Made by a program: the position numbers and the translations under genes. DNA of 64,000 nt from Melastoma dodecandrum (lineage: Eukaryota; Streptophyta; Magnoliopsida; Myrtales; Melastomataceae): the NCBI GenBank assembly GCA_029817715.1, contig JARUPY010000566.1, positions 62,001 to 126,000 of the forward strand, written 5' to 3'. Below the pieces are notes generated by a model that worked only from the letters and a program-made list of their open reading frames with translations, searched no databases and was not told where the DNA came from. Shown here one piece after another: positions 28,455-41,361 of this stretch. Numbering within the stretch: the stretch's first letter is position 1; every line of letters begins with the position of its first letter.

Positions 28455-29022
28455 GGACGTCCGTGGTGGGAATCGGTTATAGCTATGTTCGTAGTAGACC
28501 CTTTTTAGTAGGTTATTGGGGACAACGATCTTGTAATTCTATGCTGGCCCTAGTTTTGTAATGAATATCGGGCTCTAGGCGCAGGCTGAGGGATTTTCGT
28601 GTTGCATCAAGCATAATATGTGAATCTGTGAATCTGTAATCTGTGTTGCGTTCGGACAACCTTAAAAAGTAATGAAGATGAAGGACAAAGTGGTGAAACC
28701 CAGTAAAAGGGGGTGGTAATAAATCAAACATAATCTCTTTTGTCATTGCATAATCTAGCAGCAATCATCCATGAAGCATCAGATCAAGAGAACATTGGAA
28801 ATATGTCTGCAAAATGACGCTCAAGGTCGCCAACAAGTAAAGACACCCTCGATGATCTCCCCATGTAGAAACCAAAAATTAGAAACAAAAAGAAATTGAA
28901 AAAGCCAAGATCCGTAATCTTTTCCGGGTATATCGATTAGGAGCTCCATGCCAAGGCAGGGCATCAGACAACCCGGAAAGCGAAGAAGGAAGATAGATGG
29001 GGGAGGGCGATGAAGGCCCTTC
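28455..29022. other. Convergent 3' flanks of the GH17 and profilin genes
   Basis: The two genes converge here. The stretch holds their 3' untranslated regions, with poly(A)-signal-like AATAAA variants (for example TAATGAATA near 28559). No further coding region is seen. Confidence 0.5.
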
Positions 29023-29682
29023 TTACAGTCCCTGCTCGACCAGGTAGTCACCAAGCCTCTCGACGACCATGTTGCACTGCCCCGGGGTCACGGGTTCCTC
29101 GTAGATCCCGATCACCAGAGCCTGGCCGGTCTTCTTGATCGTAATGCCCCCGGCTCCCTGTCCAGTTCACACCGTAAAAAACGATTAAGAAAGTCTTTAA
29201 ACATACGAGATACCTGTCCGCCAAGCTCCCTGCGGAAATATTCCCTTACCTTCTTCCCACGGATAACAGCGCCGGGCTCCCCCTGGATGACCATGTACTT
29301 GGTGCCCGAGATGAAGAGGCCGGTGGGGGCGAGGTGTCCAGGCTCATCGAAATCCTTCATGATGTTATTTATCTCATCGCCCTTGAACTGCGCCGACAAC
29401 CAGGAAGACAAACAACAGGAGGCGTCGAGATCACGTAAAACATCACGCAGCAATGCAGATCCACCACATAATGTGATTTCCCAGCAAAACAGGATCACAC
29501 GAGTATTGAAACGAAAGAACAAACAAACAAGGAAAAGGTATACGAAAACCGACGGAGGGGAAGGCAGAGCTCTGAGCCCAGACGCTGCCATCATGGCCAA
29601 GGATGGCGGCCGCGGTGAGGTGCTGACCCTGGCCCTCGATGTCGCACATCAGGTGTTCGTCCACGTAAGTCTGCCACGACAT
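29023..29682 (-). CDS. PRF: Profilin
   Basis: Small G-actin- and polyproline-binding protein of the cytoplasm that regulates actin assembly. Three exons, 29682-29554, 29387-29250 and 29157-29023, give 133 residues, the plant norm of 131-134. Seen: [15 protein letters not shown] start, [49 protein letters not shown], and C-terminal [18 protein letters not shown]. The two intron positions are those usual in plant profilins. The first donor reads GTCGGT, a weak but GT-type site; it is chosen because only this junction keeps the FPS|FKGDEI frame. The protein looks intact. Confidence 0.96.
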
Positions 29683-32120
29683 TCTTCCTCCCTTTCTCCG
29701 TAGATCAAACCCAATAATAAAAAAAAAACCAGAAAAAAACACGAACGTCGCTCAGTCCTCTTCTTCCCTGTAGCTGCTGGTTATTTGGCCGGCTCTTTGA
29801 TGATGAGATGTAGAGAAGATCACACACACCCTCTTTGAATGGAACAATTCGTGTAACGATTAATAAGGGAGTTTGGGATGTCCCTTGTCCGTCGGATCCG
29901 ACTAATCCCAACCCTCCGTTTGTCTTTCACCCACCTTTTCGTTTTTCCGTTCCCTCGTTTCCCCCCACTTATTTCGGCATTCTTCACATTTTTCCACCTC
30001 CCCCCCCCTCCTCCAAATTTTCTTCTTTTAAAAAAAAAAACACGAAATTATGGCAACATTTAATTTTACACCTTTCCTTCCACCGTTCAAAAAGCCTTGA
30101 ATCGGGTGGCCCACAGGCCCATGTGAGATGGGCCATGGATAAAGCCCAAGTAAGGACCCGGCCGGTTGACAAGCCCATGTTGAGGGTCACCCTTGGCATG
30201 GGGGGCCATGAGACCAATCATTTCCCAGAAATATTATTACAACACCCCTATTCTTTTTGTATGTGAGAGACTTAGTTCATAAGTTAGGTGTAGGAATTAT
30301 GTGGTCTAAAATCATCAAAAGGAGTTGTGTTGTGTTGGGGGGGGGTGTCTTTTTTTCAATGGTCCCCCCATCCTCCTCCTACCTTAGAGATCGAGACGTC
30401 TTTAAAAAGGACGTTGTACAAATGCAAGCAAAAGATGTATTCGATGTGTATTATTATTATTATTATTATGGCCATCGATCCCATCGCATGCACTTAGTTA
30501 ATCATGTTGGACGACTTTATGATGATGTATGTACAAACATTTTCGGTTTTGTTTTGGTGCGGTGCGGTCATTGGTTGTTCATATATTGGAGATTATATTA
30601 CTAGTACGCCGTACAAAATTGTAGTTGACTTCCAAGCGCAATGATACAGAGTTTTGTGAGGCCTCCATCACGGAGTTTTGTTGCAACTTTTTTGTGGTAA
30701 GGAGGAAAATTTCCTCCAATGATACGAGCCTAAGTGTACTCGAACCGGGTGACCTCATTTAAAGAATATACCAGTGAAATAAATGAGTATTGTTCATTAT
30801 TTTAACATTCCACCTGGTCTGTCGTCGGTTCACACCTCTGAAAAGCCATTTGATGTATATATATAATCGAAGAAGAAGAAGAAGAAAAATATAATGGGAG
30901 CAAACTCTAAAGAAGAACCCCCCCCCAGCTGTCATTCCTTCCAACACCATCAATCTTTCTTTAGTCCTTCTTCACGTAACGATACTAAATTCGATGACAA
31001 TGATGGTATCACGCAATTACATGTATACACATCAAAATTTTAGTCTCCCTTTGGGGGAGATGTGAAAAATTCCATGTCTCGTCACCTTTCTCCTTGCCAA
31101 TGCACCCAGCCGTGACTTCTTGGCCCCGTGCGACACGGACGAACTCGCGCTCCTCGTCTCGCAACTGACCGCCGGATAAGATGTCAAACACGAAAGTTTG
31201 ATCTTACTTAGCATACAACTGTGTTTTCGGAGATTCCAAACCAACTGCATGTATTTAAAAATGGTGGTGATTAGTAGCAGTCGATGATTGTTGATTCTAC
31301 AAGTTTGTCATAATTTTTTTTTTTAAAAAAGAAAGGATTCAAAAACGAAATTATTGGGTGGGTGGGGGTGGGGGGGCGATAGACACCGTGGCGACAACCC
31401 ATTTCTATGAGCTTGTCTTTCAATTTCCAAACCATAAATAATACCAATAATAATAAAAACATTACGAAAGTTGCTCATAATTAATAACAACCAAGGTATT
31501 TTGATTGAAACGAACGATTAATCTCAACAGTAAAAAATTCTCCTCCTATTTTGTCTGGTTCGTTCGTACCTGATCATGTAAATTAAACGCCAACACCTCC
31601 TTACAACCTATGAGATTGATTTATCATGATGCATTTGCATGGTGTAGTAGAAAGTTGGGAATAAGCTGGACTTTGGTTGTTCAAAGTGTGTTTTCCCTTG
31701 TCTTTCTCTCTCTTTTTGTATTATTTATTGTTTAACATGAACAGACCAAAACACAAAGGAGCTTTTTTGTCTGTTAGAAAAGATGCTCTCAGAACAAGGA
31801 AAACAGGAACACTAAGAACACTGACAGCTCACGAACAACGCAACAATAACAACATAACCCTACCACCACCAAACAAACAAGAAAATAAATATAAACAAGT
31901 TTACTTAAACACAATACCATACCATCAATCCTATGTGTTCTTATCATTGTCGTTATTACCAGCAGATCACCACCACCTCCTCGTGTTGTTGTTGTTGTAA
32001 GAACAAAAAATACAGCTAAGGAAAACCAAAACCCACATCTCCCCAATCCCAAATGCACCCCCCTCCCCTGCCATAATAAGCTTCGGGAAGAAGGATCTCG
32101 GTCCCCGCTCTCGGCCGCCC
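29683..32120. other. Spacer between profilin and the DUF1005 gene
   Basis: Contains the upstream flanks of both divergent genes. (TTA)n at about 30448-30468, (GAA)n near 30870, and homopolymer C, G and A runs. An open minus-strand frame at 31009-31191 was not recognised. Nothing else is supported. Confidence 0.5.
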
Positions 32121-33870
32121 ATGGAGCCCTCTCCCTACGTCCGCCTCGTCGTGGACTCCCTCTCCCTCTCCCTCGCTCTCCGCCCTCCCGCGGCCAACGC
32201 TTCCTCCACGGCGGCGATCACCTCCTCGACCACCCCCTGCTTCTGCGCCCTCCGGCTATCCCCCTCCATCCTCCCCTCGCAGACCGCCCTCCTCCCCCTG
32301 TCGGCCCCAGGCTCCTCCCCCTCGCTGGACCCGCCCCACCGGGCGACCTCCGCGACCTTCCACCTCGACCCTGCGTCTCTACGGCATCACCGGCACCTGA
32401 CCCTCAGGGTTTCCGTGTTCACGGGCCGGATGGGACGGACGTGCTTCTTCGGACGCAGCAACAAGCTGATCGGGAGGGTGCACGTGAGGGTAGACCTCGA
32501 CTTGTCCCAGGCGAGGCCGGCTGTGTACCAGAGCGGGTGGATGAGGCTGGGGAAGGAGGAGGAGGATATCAAGAAGGAAGGGAAGGCGTCCGCGAGGCTT
32601 CACGCGGTGGTGAGGTCGGAGCCGGACCCCCGGTTCGTGTTCCAGTTCGGGGGGGAGCCAGAATGCAGCCCGGTGGTGTACCAGGTACGCGGCAGCCGGG
32701 GGTCGGTGCGGCAGCCGGTGTTCAGCTGCAAGTTCAGTGCTGACCGGAACTCCAGATCCCGGTCAGTAATGTTATAATTATACCATTTCTCTTCATACTA
32801 AAAAGTTCTTTTTACTCCTAAAAATGTTTATTTAGACTTAATGATAAGATTTGCGGGATTAGTTTGACAAATTTATGGATGTGGGTCAGGGCCATCATCA
32901 AATCATCATCATCTTCTTCTTCTTCTTCTTGTTTGCTTAGCTGTGGATGGTGGTGGGGTTTTCTAATAGAACGAACGACGCATGGGGCACATGCATTGTT
33001 TCTGTACCACCACAACACTCACAAATCGCGACAAAAGACTCCATTTTTATATATTAATTTGTTCTTTTTAAAATTCTCTGGAAAACTTAAATCGTTATTA
33101 GTCAATTATCCAGGTTGAGTGGCATGTATTGTCCTAATTTTGGAGGATCCAATGTTGACGACCTCGATCTCGATCTTTTTTGTCTTTTGTGAAGCATTAA
33201 TTTTAAAGAATTTTTTTGCATTAACTTTAGGAATTTGCAATCGGAATCGATGAGCAACAGCAACAGCAAGGGGTGGATCAGGACACTGTCGGGGCAAACC
33301 AAGGAGCGCAAGGGGTGGATGATCATAATCCACGACCTGTCAGGGTCCCCGGTCGCCGCCGCGTCCATGGTCACCCCCTTCGTGCCTTCCCCGGGATCCG
33401 ACCGCGTCTCGAGGTCGAACCCCGGGGCATGGCTCATCCTCCGGCCCAACGGTGGGAACTCCGTCAGCGGGTGGAAGCCCTGGGGAAGGCTCGAGGCCTG
33501 GCGGGAGAGAGGGCCCGTGGACGGGCTGGGTTATAGGATCGAGCTCGTGATGGAGAATGGTCCGTCGAGCGGGGCCGTGCCGATCGCGGAGGGGACGATG
33601 AGCGTACGCAGGGGAGGGGAGTTTAGGATCGACGGGGGAGGAGGGGGTCTTCGGTCGCACGTAAAGGGGTTCGTAATGGGGTCGACCGTGGAAGGGGAGG
33701 GGAGGACGAGCAAGCCGGTGATGCAGGTGGGGACGCAGCACGTGACGTGCATGGCGGACGCGGCCCTGTTCGTGGCGCTGGCGGCCGCGGTCGACCTCAG
33801 CATGGATGCGTGCAGGCTGTTCTCGCAGCGGCTGAGGAAGGAGCTTTGCCCGTACGAACACGAGCTATAA
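32121..33870 (+). CDS. DUF1005 family protein
   Basis: Plant-specific protein of unknown biochemical function. Two exons, 32121-32761 and 33231-33870, join in phase (CG|G) to give 426 residues, typical of the family. Seen: MEPSPYVRLVVDSLSL start, FCALRL, a C2-like N-terminal half with TFHLDPASL, then RVSVFTGRMG, SEPDPRFVFQFGGEPECSPVVYQ, RQPVFSCKFS, and after the intron KERKGWMIIIHDLSGSPVAAASMVTPF, NPGAWLILRP and WKPWGRLEAWRERG. The last 60 residues (VMQVGTQHVTCMADAALFVAL) also match the family. Coding GC is high, particularly at third positions. No signal peptide is seen. Function should not be assumed from old 'formin-like' labels. Confidence 0.93.
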
Positions 33871-36800
33871 AAGAAAAAGAAGGGATTTTGCTGGGGAATT
33901 AATTTCTCGATCTGCCGTGATGAACTGGTTTTTGGATGAATGGCTTGTTCTGAGCAGAGACGGAAACAAACAAACTGAAAAATCATCGGTTGATGTCTGA
34001 ATGAACTTGTCTTCTTCTTTTTTGTTTTTTTCATTTGGATTGATTTTTGGGTTGGAATTTTTTAGTGTTTTAATTTTTTGCTCTTTTCGGAGTAATTAAT
34101 TCATTATTAGTTGTAAACTTATTGTTATTTGTGCTCTTGTTTTTTTCTTAAAATATTTTGTTATTGTTAATTTTATATACACAGGTAATAAAGATATAAG
34201 TAAAGAAAAGTGGCTCTGCGTGTTTAATTTATTTACTCGTATTATTACTTTTGGTACGTTCCCATATGTATTAAATTAAACTTAATGCCGTTTTATTTCA
34301 TAATGGGTCGGGCCTAACTTCAATTAAAAGCCCAATAAAATATGGGCCCAAAATAATGGGCCTTTAGTTTTTCCCGATATTGTTGTCCCGACCCGATAGC
34401 AAAGTTATTTGATTAGCTTCTTCCATCATAAATCCGAGGTTTTACTTTTACACCTCTAACACCAATAAACACGGGAGGGTTCGACTTCTCATCGAACTGT
34501 ACTCCAGAAATGACAGATCACAGGACAGGTTTGTGAATTTGAAGCCCCATTGGTCAGAGTCGCATTCAACAAGGAGGCCGGGAGACGGAATGCAGGGTCA
34601 GGGCATTCCAGCTACCACGTTCTTGATCATTTGGTTCCCAGCTCTTCAATCCGATGGATACCCTTCTGCCATGTGAGATCTGGTACCGTGTAACTTGGGA
34701 TCCCCGTTAGCTAGCGAGAACTGGGTGCCGGGAACCGATGAGCAAAGGTGGGGTGTTATCTCTCGCTTTAGGGTTTCTTTCTTTTTTTTTCTATCTGATG
34801 TCAAAACCCGAACAAGAGGGGTGTCTTTCGCATGTAAGCTGCCTCCTTGGCTACTTCCCGCCAGGGTACAAACACATTATTATATTTTAGGACAAGTCGA
34901 TAAGCCAATTGAGAGAGAGAGAGAGAGAGAGACCCTCTAAATATAGTACAAAAGTGGTGCATTATTATCAAAGTTGACTAGAAGAATATTGGTCCAATTT
35001 TATTACCAGGGAGTGGTACTGTGGTTGAATCGTTGCTATCCCCCTGGACGCTTCCGATGATCTAATGAAACACGTGACGAGGTCTTGGTCGGCCAATTTG
35101 GGGGTCCCCTTTGTGAGTGAGTGGGTTTTCAATTTTTTTTTTCTCAGGCACGAGAGAAAGAGTTCATCATGAAATGATTTGCATCAAATGATTGGTCGGT
35201 CCAAATATTAAGATAATTCAAACTTGTTATGAACATGACTAGGGGAAATCAATCGTGGTCCAAATAAACGCCCAAGGTGATTCATTTGGAAGATTTTATG
35301 TTCAAATATAAGCCGTCTTACAGATCGGTCTTATTTATCTCATTGCCGTGGGTTACATACTCTTATTATCAATCCTAAAAGTAATTTACTGAATATTATT
35401 TTCTAGGATTAGGGATCCCTGTACTATACTTTTTATATTACAACTCTTTATGGATATGTTACTTTATTTAATAAAGTTTGGTAGGGTGGGGGGGGGTGTT
35501 GGCGGCTGAATGTAGAGTGTGTCGGCATTTTAGTCAAACTGGTGATGAGATAATATTTGGATCATCAGATGTAATCTATATTCTTTTAAAAGCTGATGAG
35601 GAGGAGGAGGACTGGGAAGTCTAGCTGTGTTTAGAGGAATCATTTGTCAGATCACAATATAATCCCTCCATATATCTGGACGTGGATAATGTAACATGGC
35701 CGGGAGCTCACTCCCTATTTCGGGGACATTAGCCAGGGGAAAAGTCAAAAAGTACATGGTGAACTAAAAAAAATAATTTCTAACGCCACTTAAGGTTTAA
35801 CTGTTTTTTGTAAGATCAATCATGGGACATCAACCGACACCATGTTACAGATAAACCCTTATGGCAGAAGCAGCTTGTTCGATGTCACGGGAGATAACCC
35901 CAAACTCGAATTCAATTTCTCTTATTCGTGTCTGTCTGTCTGTACATTTCCTTTAAAAGAGAAGAAGAGCCAGAAGAGGACAAGGAAAGGAAAGGTGGTA
36001 GTCATTGTTATGATAACTTTTTTTGAGGATAAGAATAGCACTAATTACTTTAATGATCAATAAATTAGTCGAAATTCAACCGAAACGGGTTACAAAAGGG
36101 TCCCACCAATCCAATCACATCACCCACTAAGGAATTGGATACCACACAGAATATTAGGATATACTAAATCCGAAATACCCTTTAGATGAGTTCCCCATGA
36201 TTTGCCGGATTAAAGTTTCTTGCCAAGTTCTCTAGGAAAAAACGAGTGGCATCGAGCAAATGTGATTTGAGTTTTAGGTGAGGTTTGATTTTGGAATCTC
36301 TTGAATTGCTATGTTTTCTCATGTTGTGAGGAAATCATATGAATAATAATAGTTGGATCATTTCTTTCTTTCTTACAACCTCAACTCAATCTCGTGTAAT
36401 AAACTGATGACACAAAATTGGGTTTAACCTTCTTCCCCGATGCTCTTTGTTTATTCCCCCGCATCAAAGAATCTTCTCCTCCCTTCCCCCTCCCTTCCAT
36501 CTTATTCTCCTGCCTTCATCTCGCCCTTTCACTTCATTTCGTCCCCCGCTCATCTAAACTCCACCCAACCCCCCCCCTTTCACCTAATCACCCTTCCACG
36601 CTCTGGAAACCATCCTCCCCCAATTCCCCGTAAATCACAATTTCCATCCAAGTCGACTGCTTTTCTCCGTTCTCGTGATCCCAGTTGGAAATATTCACGT
36701 GGGTCGTCGTTTGATTTTTCTGGGTTTCGAGGATTAGGGGCTGCCAGATCGGGGCTGGGGGGAGGGAGCCTTTAGGGTTTTCTAGGGAAGGAAGGGGAGA

Positions 36801-37009
36801 TGGATATTGTGGGCGCGAGGGATTTGGGGCTGCATTTAATTGTCGTTTTGAATTGTAGGGTCTGTGATTGTTTGAGGCCTAGCCTAGTCTAGTCTGATCT
36901 GTGTTGGAATCGATTTTGTGGTGATTTGGGAAGATAGCGTCTTTTTTCTTTTCCTGTTGGTTTTTTTTCTGGGAAAAGAAAATTTTGTTGGTGAAATTTT
37001 AGTGGTAGG
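33871..37009. other. Spacer and leader region of the PTPMT gene
   Basis: AT-rich spacer with (GA)n at 34911-34933. From about 36430 to 36650 there is a strongly CT-rich stretch followed by leader-like DNA up to the ATG at 37010; it probably contains the 5' UTR, perhaps with an intron. Short ORFs in the CT-rich stretch are compositional. No other gene is supported. Confidence 0.5.
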
Positions 37010-38646
37010 ATGAAAATCGAGGAACTGGACGAGGTTGGTGGGGAGAAGATTGAGGGAAGTCCCGGGAAGTTGATCGTGAGTACGGACACGAAGCGTGCGT
37101 TGGTTGGAGCTGGCGCTAGGATTCTGTTTTACCCTACTCTGTTGTATAATGTGTTTAGGAACAAGATCCAGGCCGAGTTCAGATGGTGGGATGAGATTGA
37201 TCAGGTATCATTTCGTTGTGAAGTTGTTGGTTTCTGCCGAGAATATGCTGATTATGGTATGGGTACGTTGGCTTGAAATTGCATGCTGATTCTGTTTGAT
37301 GCATCATACCCACATGGCCAACGAGCGAATCCTCTCTGAATAACTTTTTAATTGAGATCAAATTGCATTTTTTGTTTTGTCTGATCTTGTTTTCTATGTA
37401 TGGGCTTACAAAGTTTGCAGTGTAATTGGCAGATGAAGACATTGTTCGTCTTTCATTTGAAGTCTTGGTTGTAGTCACTATCTTTTTCAATTGTTGATTT
37501 ACGTCAGTGCTTCTATAGATCATGATAAAATAATAGACTTTGGATATGCTAACATATTCTGAATCTTTCTTGTTTTTGTCTGTTTTGTAGTTTCTCCTGC
37601 TTGGTGCAGTCCCATTCCCTACTGATGTACCAAGGCTAAAGCAGCTCGGTGTCGGGGGTGTCGTCACCCTGAACGAGCCCTACGAGACTCTAGTCCCAAC
37701 ATCCTTGTATTACGTGAGCGGTCCTTTCTTGCAGTGATTCTCTTTTTCCAATGTAAGAGATGTTGGTTCATTCTTATCTCTTCCCTAATGGCACCTTTTC
37801 GTTTCGCTTCTGTGATCCTTAGGCACATGGGATCGACCACCTCGTGATACCTACCAGGGATTATCTCTTTGCTCCATCTTTTGCTGATATTAGCCGTGCG
37901 GTGGACTTTATCCATGGTATGTCGAATAGCTCGCTGCTAATCCTCTGGGGTCCTGTTCTCCGTGATGTTCAACTCCGAGTCACTGGAATCCTTGCATGTT
38001 CCTCTTGCAGAGAATTCATCCTTAGGTCGAACTACTTATGTCCATTGCAGAGCTGGCAGGGGAAGGAGCACGACGGTCGTGCTCTGTTACATGGTGGGCC
38101 TTCTTACTATGCATCTGGTTATAGTCTCCATTTATTTTGAGATCTTGACTTTTTAGTTTTTGAATGAGATGAAGAAATGAGCTGCACGTTGCAGGTAAAG
38201 TATAAGCATATGACACCTATAGGTGCTCTGGAATTTGTACGGTCAAGAAGGCCGAGGGTTCTGCTTGCACCATCACAGTGGCAGGTAAAAGATAATTGCT
38301 ACGAAAAATTTTGTTTATCAAGTTAATCTTTGGTGAGTAACTTCCTAACTTTTAACTTGTGAATGATGTTATTGAGCAGGCAGTTCAAGAATACAGCAAG
38401 CAGCATCTAGCTTCCACCTCGTGCCCTCCACCCGGGGATGCAGTGTTAATCACTACGGCAGATCTCGAGGGATACCAATGTTCTTCAGAGGATACCACTG
38501 GGAAGGAACTGGCTATTTTCCCTAAGACGACAAGGTCGAGACCCATGATTGCAAAGATATCATGCATATTCTCATCTCTGATAGTTTCTGGAGGTGTCAG
38601 CACCATCAAAAGGAGGTTACCGGTGCCGGAGGCACGTGCCTGCTGA
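37010..38646 (+). CDS. PTPMT: PTPMT-type dual-specificity phosphatase (phosphatidylglycerophosphate phosphatase-like)
   Basis: Members dephosphorylate phosphatidylglycerophosphate or phosphoinositides. Six exons, 37010-37204, 37591-37713, 37823-37916, 38011-38093, 38195-38284 and 38380-38646, sum to 852 nt, or 283 residues. Seen: ARILFYPTLLYNVFRNK and EFRWWDEID at the N-terminus, FLLLGAVPFPTDVPRLKQLGV, VTLNEPYETLVP, GIDHLVIPTRDYLFAPS with the general-acid Asp, and the P-loop VHCRAGRGRST with Cys150 and Arg156. GALEFVRSRRPRVLLAPSQWQ precedes a less conserved tail. The catalytic Cys-x5-Arg is intact. The last exon ends in TGA at 38644. Substrate is inferred from family only; the C-terminal part is shorter than in some relatives. 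Confidence 0.93.
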
Positions 38647-38957
38647 TTTGAGTCCCGTTTTTTCCAACTGCTCGTTGTCTTTACAGGGAAAAGAATAGTC
38701 ATTTGTGGGGAATAAGACTGAGCTTTTCTTAAGGTAGATTATATATCCCTGCGTTTTCGGCATCCTTGTGTTTATTAAGAGATGCAGAGAGAGAGAGACC
38801 ACGAGTGCGAGTAAGAATGCAATGTCAAAGGAATCATTGTTGTGTTTGTGTGTTGTGGTTTTGAAGTTAGTTTGTCTTTATTTGTACATGTATGCAATTT
38901 GCAAAGAATGCAAATATACCCTTGGTTATGATCGACACATCCTGCGTTCCCCTGGAG

Positions 38958-39020
38958 GGAAGGGGGAGGCTCCTTTATATAGGAGTTGGAAGAACTCAAT
39001 GTGCCTTTCCCAACCAATTT
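38958..39020 (-). repeat. Left LTR remnant of the copia element
   Basis: Direct counterpart of 42812-42872. Both contain GGCTCCTTTATATAGGAG, which read on the minus strand is a TATATAAAGGAGCC promoter box, then CTTCCAACTCC. Similarity fades beyond about 60 bp. Confidence 0.6.
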
Positions 39021-39611
39021 GGGACAAGAGCACTTGGCCTCATGGTTTCAAGCCTAATAATTCCCTACATTCTTCAAAAGGTTTGAAAATTCTTCGGGTT
39101 ATAGAATGTAAAATATCGAATCCAGTGTTTATTGGACTATGAACTAGATCTAGACCAATAAGATTTAACTCGCAGAGAGACTGGTGAAGTAAACTTCTAT
39201 GAATCAGAATCTCGTTTATAAGTAAGTGATCTAAAGGTCACTTTACATTTTCTCATTAGTCATTATTTAACGCGGTTTTGCACAAATAAGCCGTTCGCAC
39301 GTCCGATATTCATGAATGCTCTAGTAATTCAGCCATGAATTACATAGGAGCGGCCCCACTCCGACATTCAGATAGGTGATTTTCATCAAGTATATCCTAC
39401 TTTGAGATATACCACCAATAATGGATATGAAAATAATTAAGAGCTTCAAGCTCAACTTCTCGATAAAATGCATTGCAGCATCTCACACACCATAGGAATG
39501 GACTATCACTATATGATGCTACTAGAATCATCAAATGGCTTGTTCTTACCCACATGAACCTACTTCATGGGATCTCCAATCACATAGGTTGGGTTACCAT
39601 CACCGATGATT

Positions 39612-40130
39612 TCAAATTGGCATAAGTCTCATTCCCCTCGATGTTTCGTATTCCTGCTTTCTTCCTAATAGTTTAATCAGGGGATCGGTCAAACTCACTT
39701 CTGACTTCACATAATCGATCGATATCACATTTTCTTTAAGCAATTGTTTCACAATATTGTGTTTCAACCTAATGTGTCTGCTCTTGCCATTAAAGCTTTT
39801 GTTCTTCGCCACTGCGATTGCAGCGTGGCTATCACAATGCATAGACACAGAAGGTGTTGGTTTTATTCCAATTGGAATATCTACTAAAAAGTTTCTCAAC
39901 CACTCAGCCTCAGTACCACCAACTCCAGAGCTATAAACTTTGATTCCATGGTAGACTTGGCTATTATAGTTTGTTTGGTTGATTTTCAAGCTACCACACC
40001 ACCACCAAGAGTGAATACAAATCCACTTATGGTTAGTCTCATCTGAATCAGAGATCCAGTTTGCATCACTGTATCCTTCTATCACAGCGGGCGAACTACA
40101 AATACATGATGACATCATTTGTGGTTCCAT
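39612..40130 (-). pseudogene. Copia RNase H fragment
   Basis: Shows EGYSDANWISDSDETNH (DEDD-type RNase H start), then a garbled stretch around residues 30-70, then TEAEWLRNFL, MHCDSHAAIAVAKN, HIRLKHNIVKQLL and the usual C-terminal DYVKSEVSLTDPLIK. A conserved segment between the two halves is lost or shifted, so the domain is broken. Confidence 0.8.
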
Positions 40131-40201
40131 TCGGATATTTCATTACTCGAACCAACGCAGTCCAATGTTCAGAACTTGGTTTTTGAGTAGCCTACACATA
40201 G

Positions 40202-40766
40202 CATAAGCAATGTCCGATCGAGTAAAGTTCATTAAATGCATTAGACTCTCAAACTGGATCATTTAAAGTTTCACAAACTGGATCTACACGATTCTTCTTT
40301 AGATGAATCGTATCATCATAAGGAGTACTCACAGGTATCACATCAAAATTTCCAAACTTACGAAGAGGTTTCTCAATGTAATGATCTTCTGACAACATAA
40401 TTCCTTTGTCATTCCTTATGATACGAACTCCCAATATCACATTTGCTTTACCCAAATCCTTCATATCAAAATTGGAGCATAAACCATAAGCAATGTCCGA
40501 TCGAGTAAAGTTCATTAAATGCATTAGACTCTCAAACTGGATCATTTAAAGTTTCACAAACTGGATCTACACGATTCTTCTTTAGATGAATCGTATCATC
40601 ATAAGGAGTACTCACAGGTATCACATCAAAATTTCCAAACTTACGAAGAGGTTTCTCAACGTAATGATCTTCTGACAACATAATTCCTTTGTCATTCCTT
40701 ATGATACGAACTCCAATATCACATTTGCTTTACCCAAATCCTTCATATCAAAATTGGAGCATAAAA
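40202..40766 (-). repeat. 283-bp tandem duplication inside copia reverse transcriptase
   Basis: Bases 40202-40484 are repeated at 40485-40766 with few differences, including one single-base indel (CTCCCAATATC against CTCCAATATC). The duplication fuses the end of one copy (TRSDIAYG) to the beginning of the next (LCSNFDMKDLG). It arose after the coding sequence formed and further disables the element. Confidence 0.9.
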
Positions 40767-40908
40767 GCCTTTTGGTTTTCTCAACAATCTCAAGACTGGA
40801 TCCAAATAGTAGCACATAATCAACATACAAGCTAATAATAATGGAATCACAACCATCAAGTCTTAGTATAAACACACTTGTCCACTTCCAATGAAGAAAA
40901 ACCATCAC
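40249..40908 (-). pseudogene. Copia reverse transcriptase fragments
   Basis: Two open pieces (40908-40699 and 40545-40249) carry SIIISLYVDYVLLFGSS, the catalytic-box region with Tyr in place of the second Asp, then NFDMKDLGKANVILG, the segment HYIEKPLRKFGNFD and QFESLMHLMNFTRSDIAY. The order is disturbed by the 283-bp duplication. The N-terminal half of the enzyme is absent. Enzymatically dead. Confidence 0.8.
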
Positions 40909-41010
40909 TCATCACAATTTTAACAAATTTCTCATGCCATTTTTTTCGTGTTTGCTTCAATCCATATAATGTTTTTGTAGTTTACACACTTTATGTTCCA
41001 GACCAGATAT

Positions 41011-41361
41011 TTAACAACCCTCTAGTTCAAAGTTGTTCAAAGTTGTGTTGTTGATGTTCTTTATGAGACCCATTGAATGCATCTTTTGTAGATAGCCAGA
41101 ATTCCCATGGCCTAGTCTAGCGTGCCACAAATCAACAGAGTTAATCAAGTAAGCAGAAGAAGCATTTGCATTCTTTTTAAGAACATCAGCAACATTGAGG
41201 ATAAATAATCCTTGACTATAATAGCCCTTGCCCACAATCACATTATTTTTAGTCATTATGATCTTATCATATTCGAATGATACGTAAATCCCAACCTTTC
41301 CCAGCAGTGACACTAATACCAGGTTTGCTCTCATATCAGGGACAAGCAAAACCTCACTCAA
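41011..41361 (-). pseudogene. Copia protease end and pre-integrase fragment
   Basis: VLLVPDMRANLVLVSLLGKVG is the usual stretch after the copia protease, and LWHARLGHGNSGYLQKMHSMGLI is the pre-integrase zinc-binding segment. The frame ends just after it, and no integrase catalytic core follows. It overlaps the gag frame by a frame change at 41358. Confidence 0.8.

Noticed and set aside
31009..31191. Minus-strand ORF of 60 codons (SGGQLRDEEREFVRVARG...)
   Set aside because: Looks protein-like in composition but no family was recognised and no exon structure surrounds it.
32379..33861. Long minus-strand ORFs antisense to the DUF1005 gene
   Set aside because: GC-rich third positions of the real gene create open antisense frames; the plus-strand protein is a clear family member.
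36418..36775. Two overlapping plus-strand ORFs rich in Pro/Ser/Leu upstream of the PTPMT gene
   Set aside because: Produced by the CT-rich leader composition; no family pattern and no conserved start.
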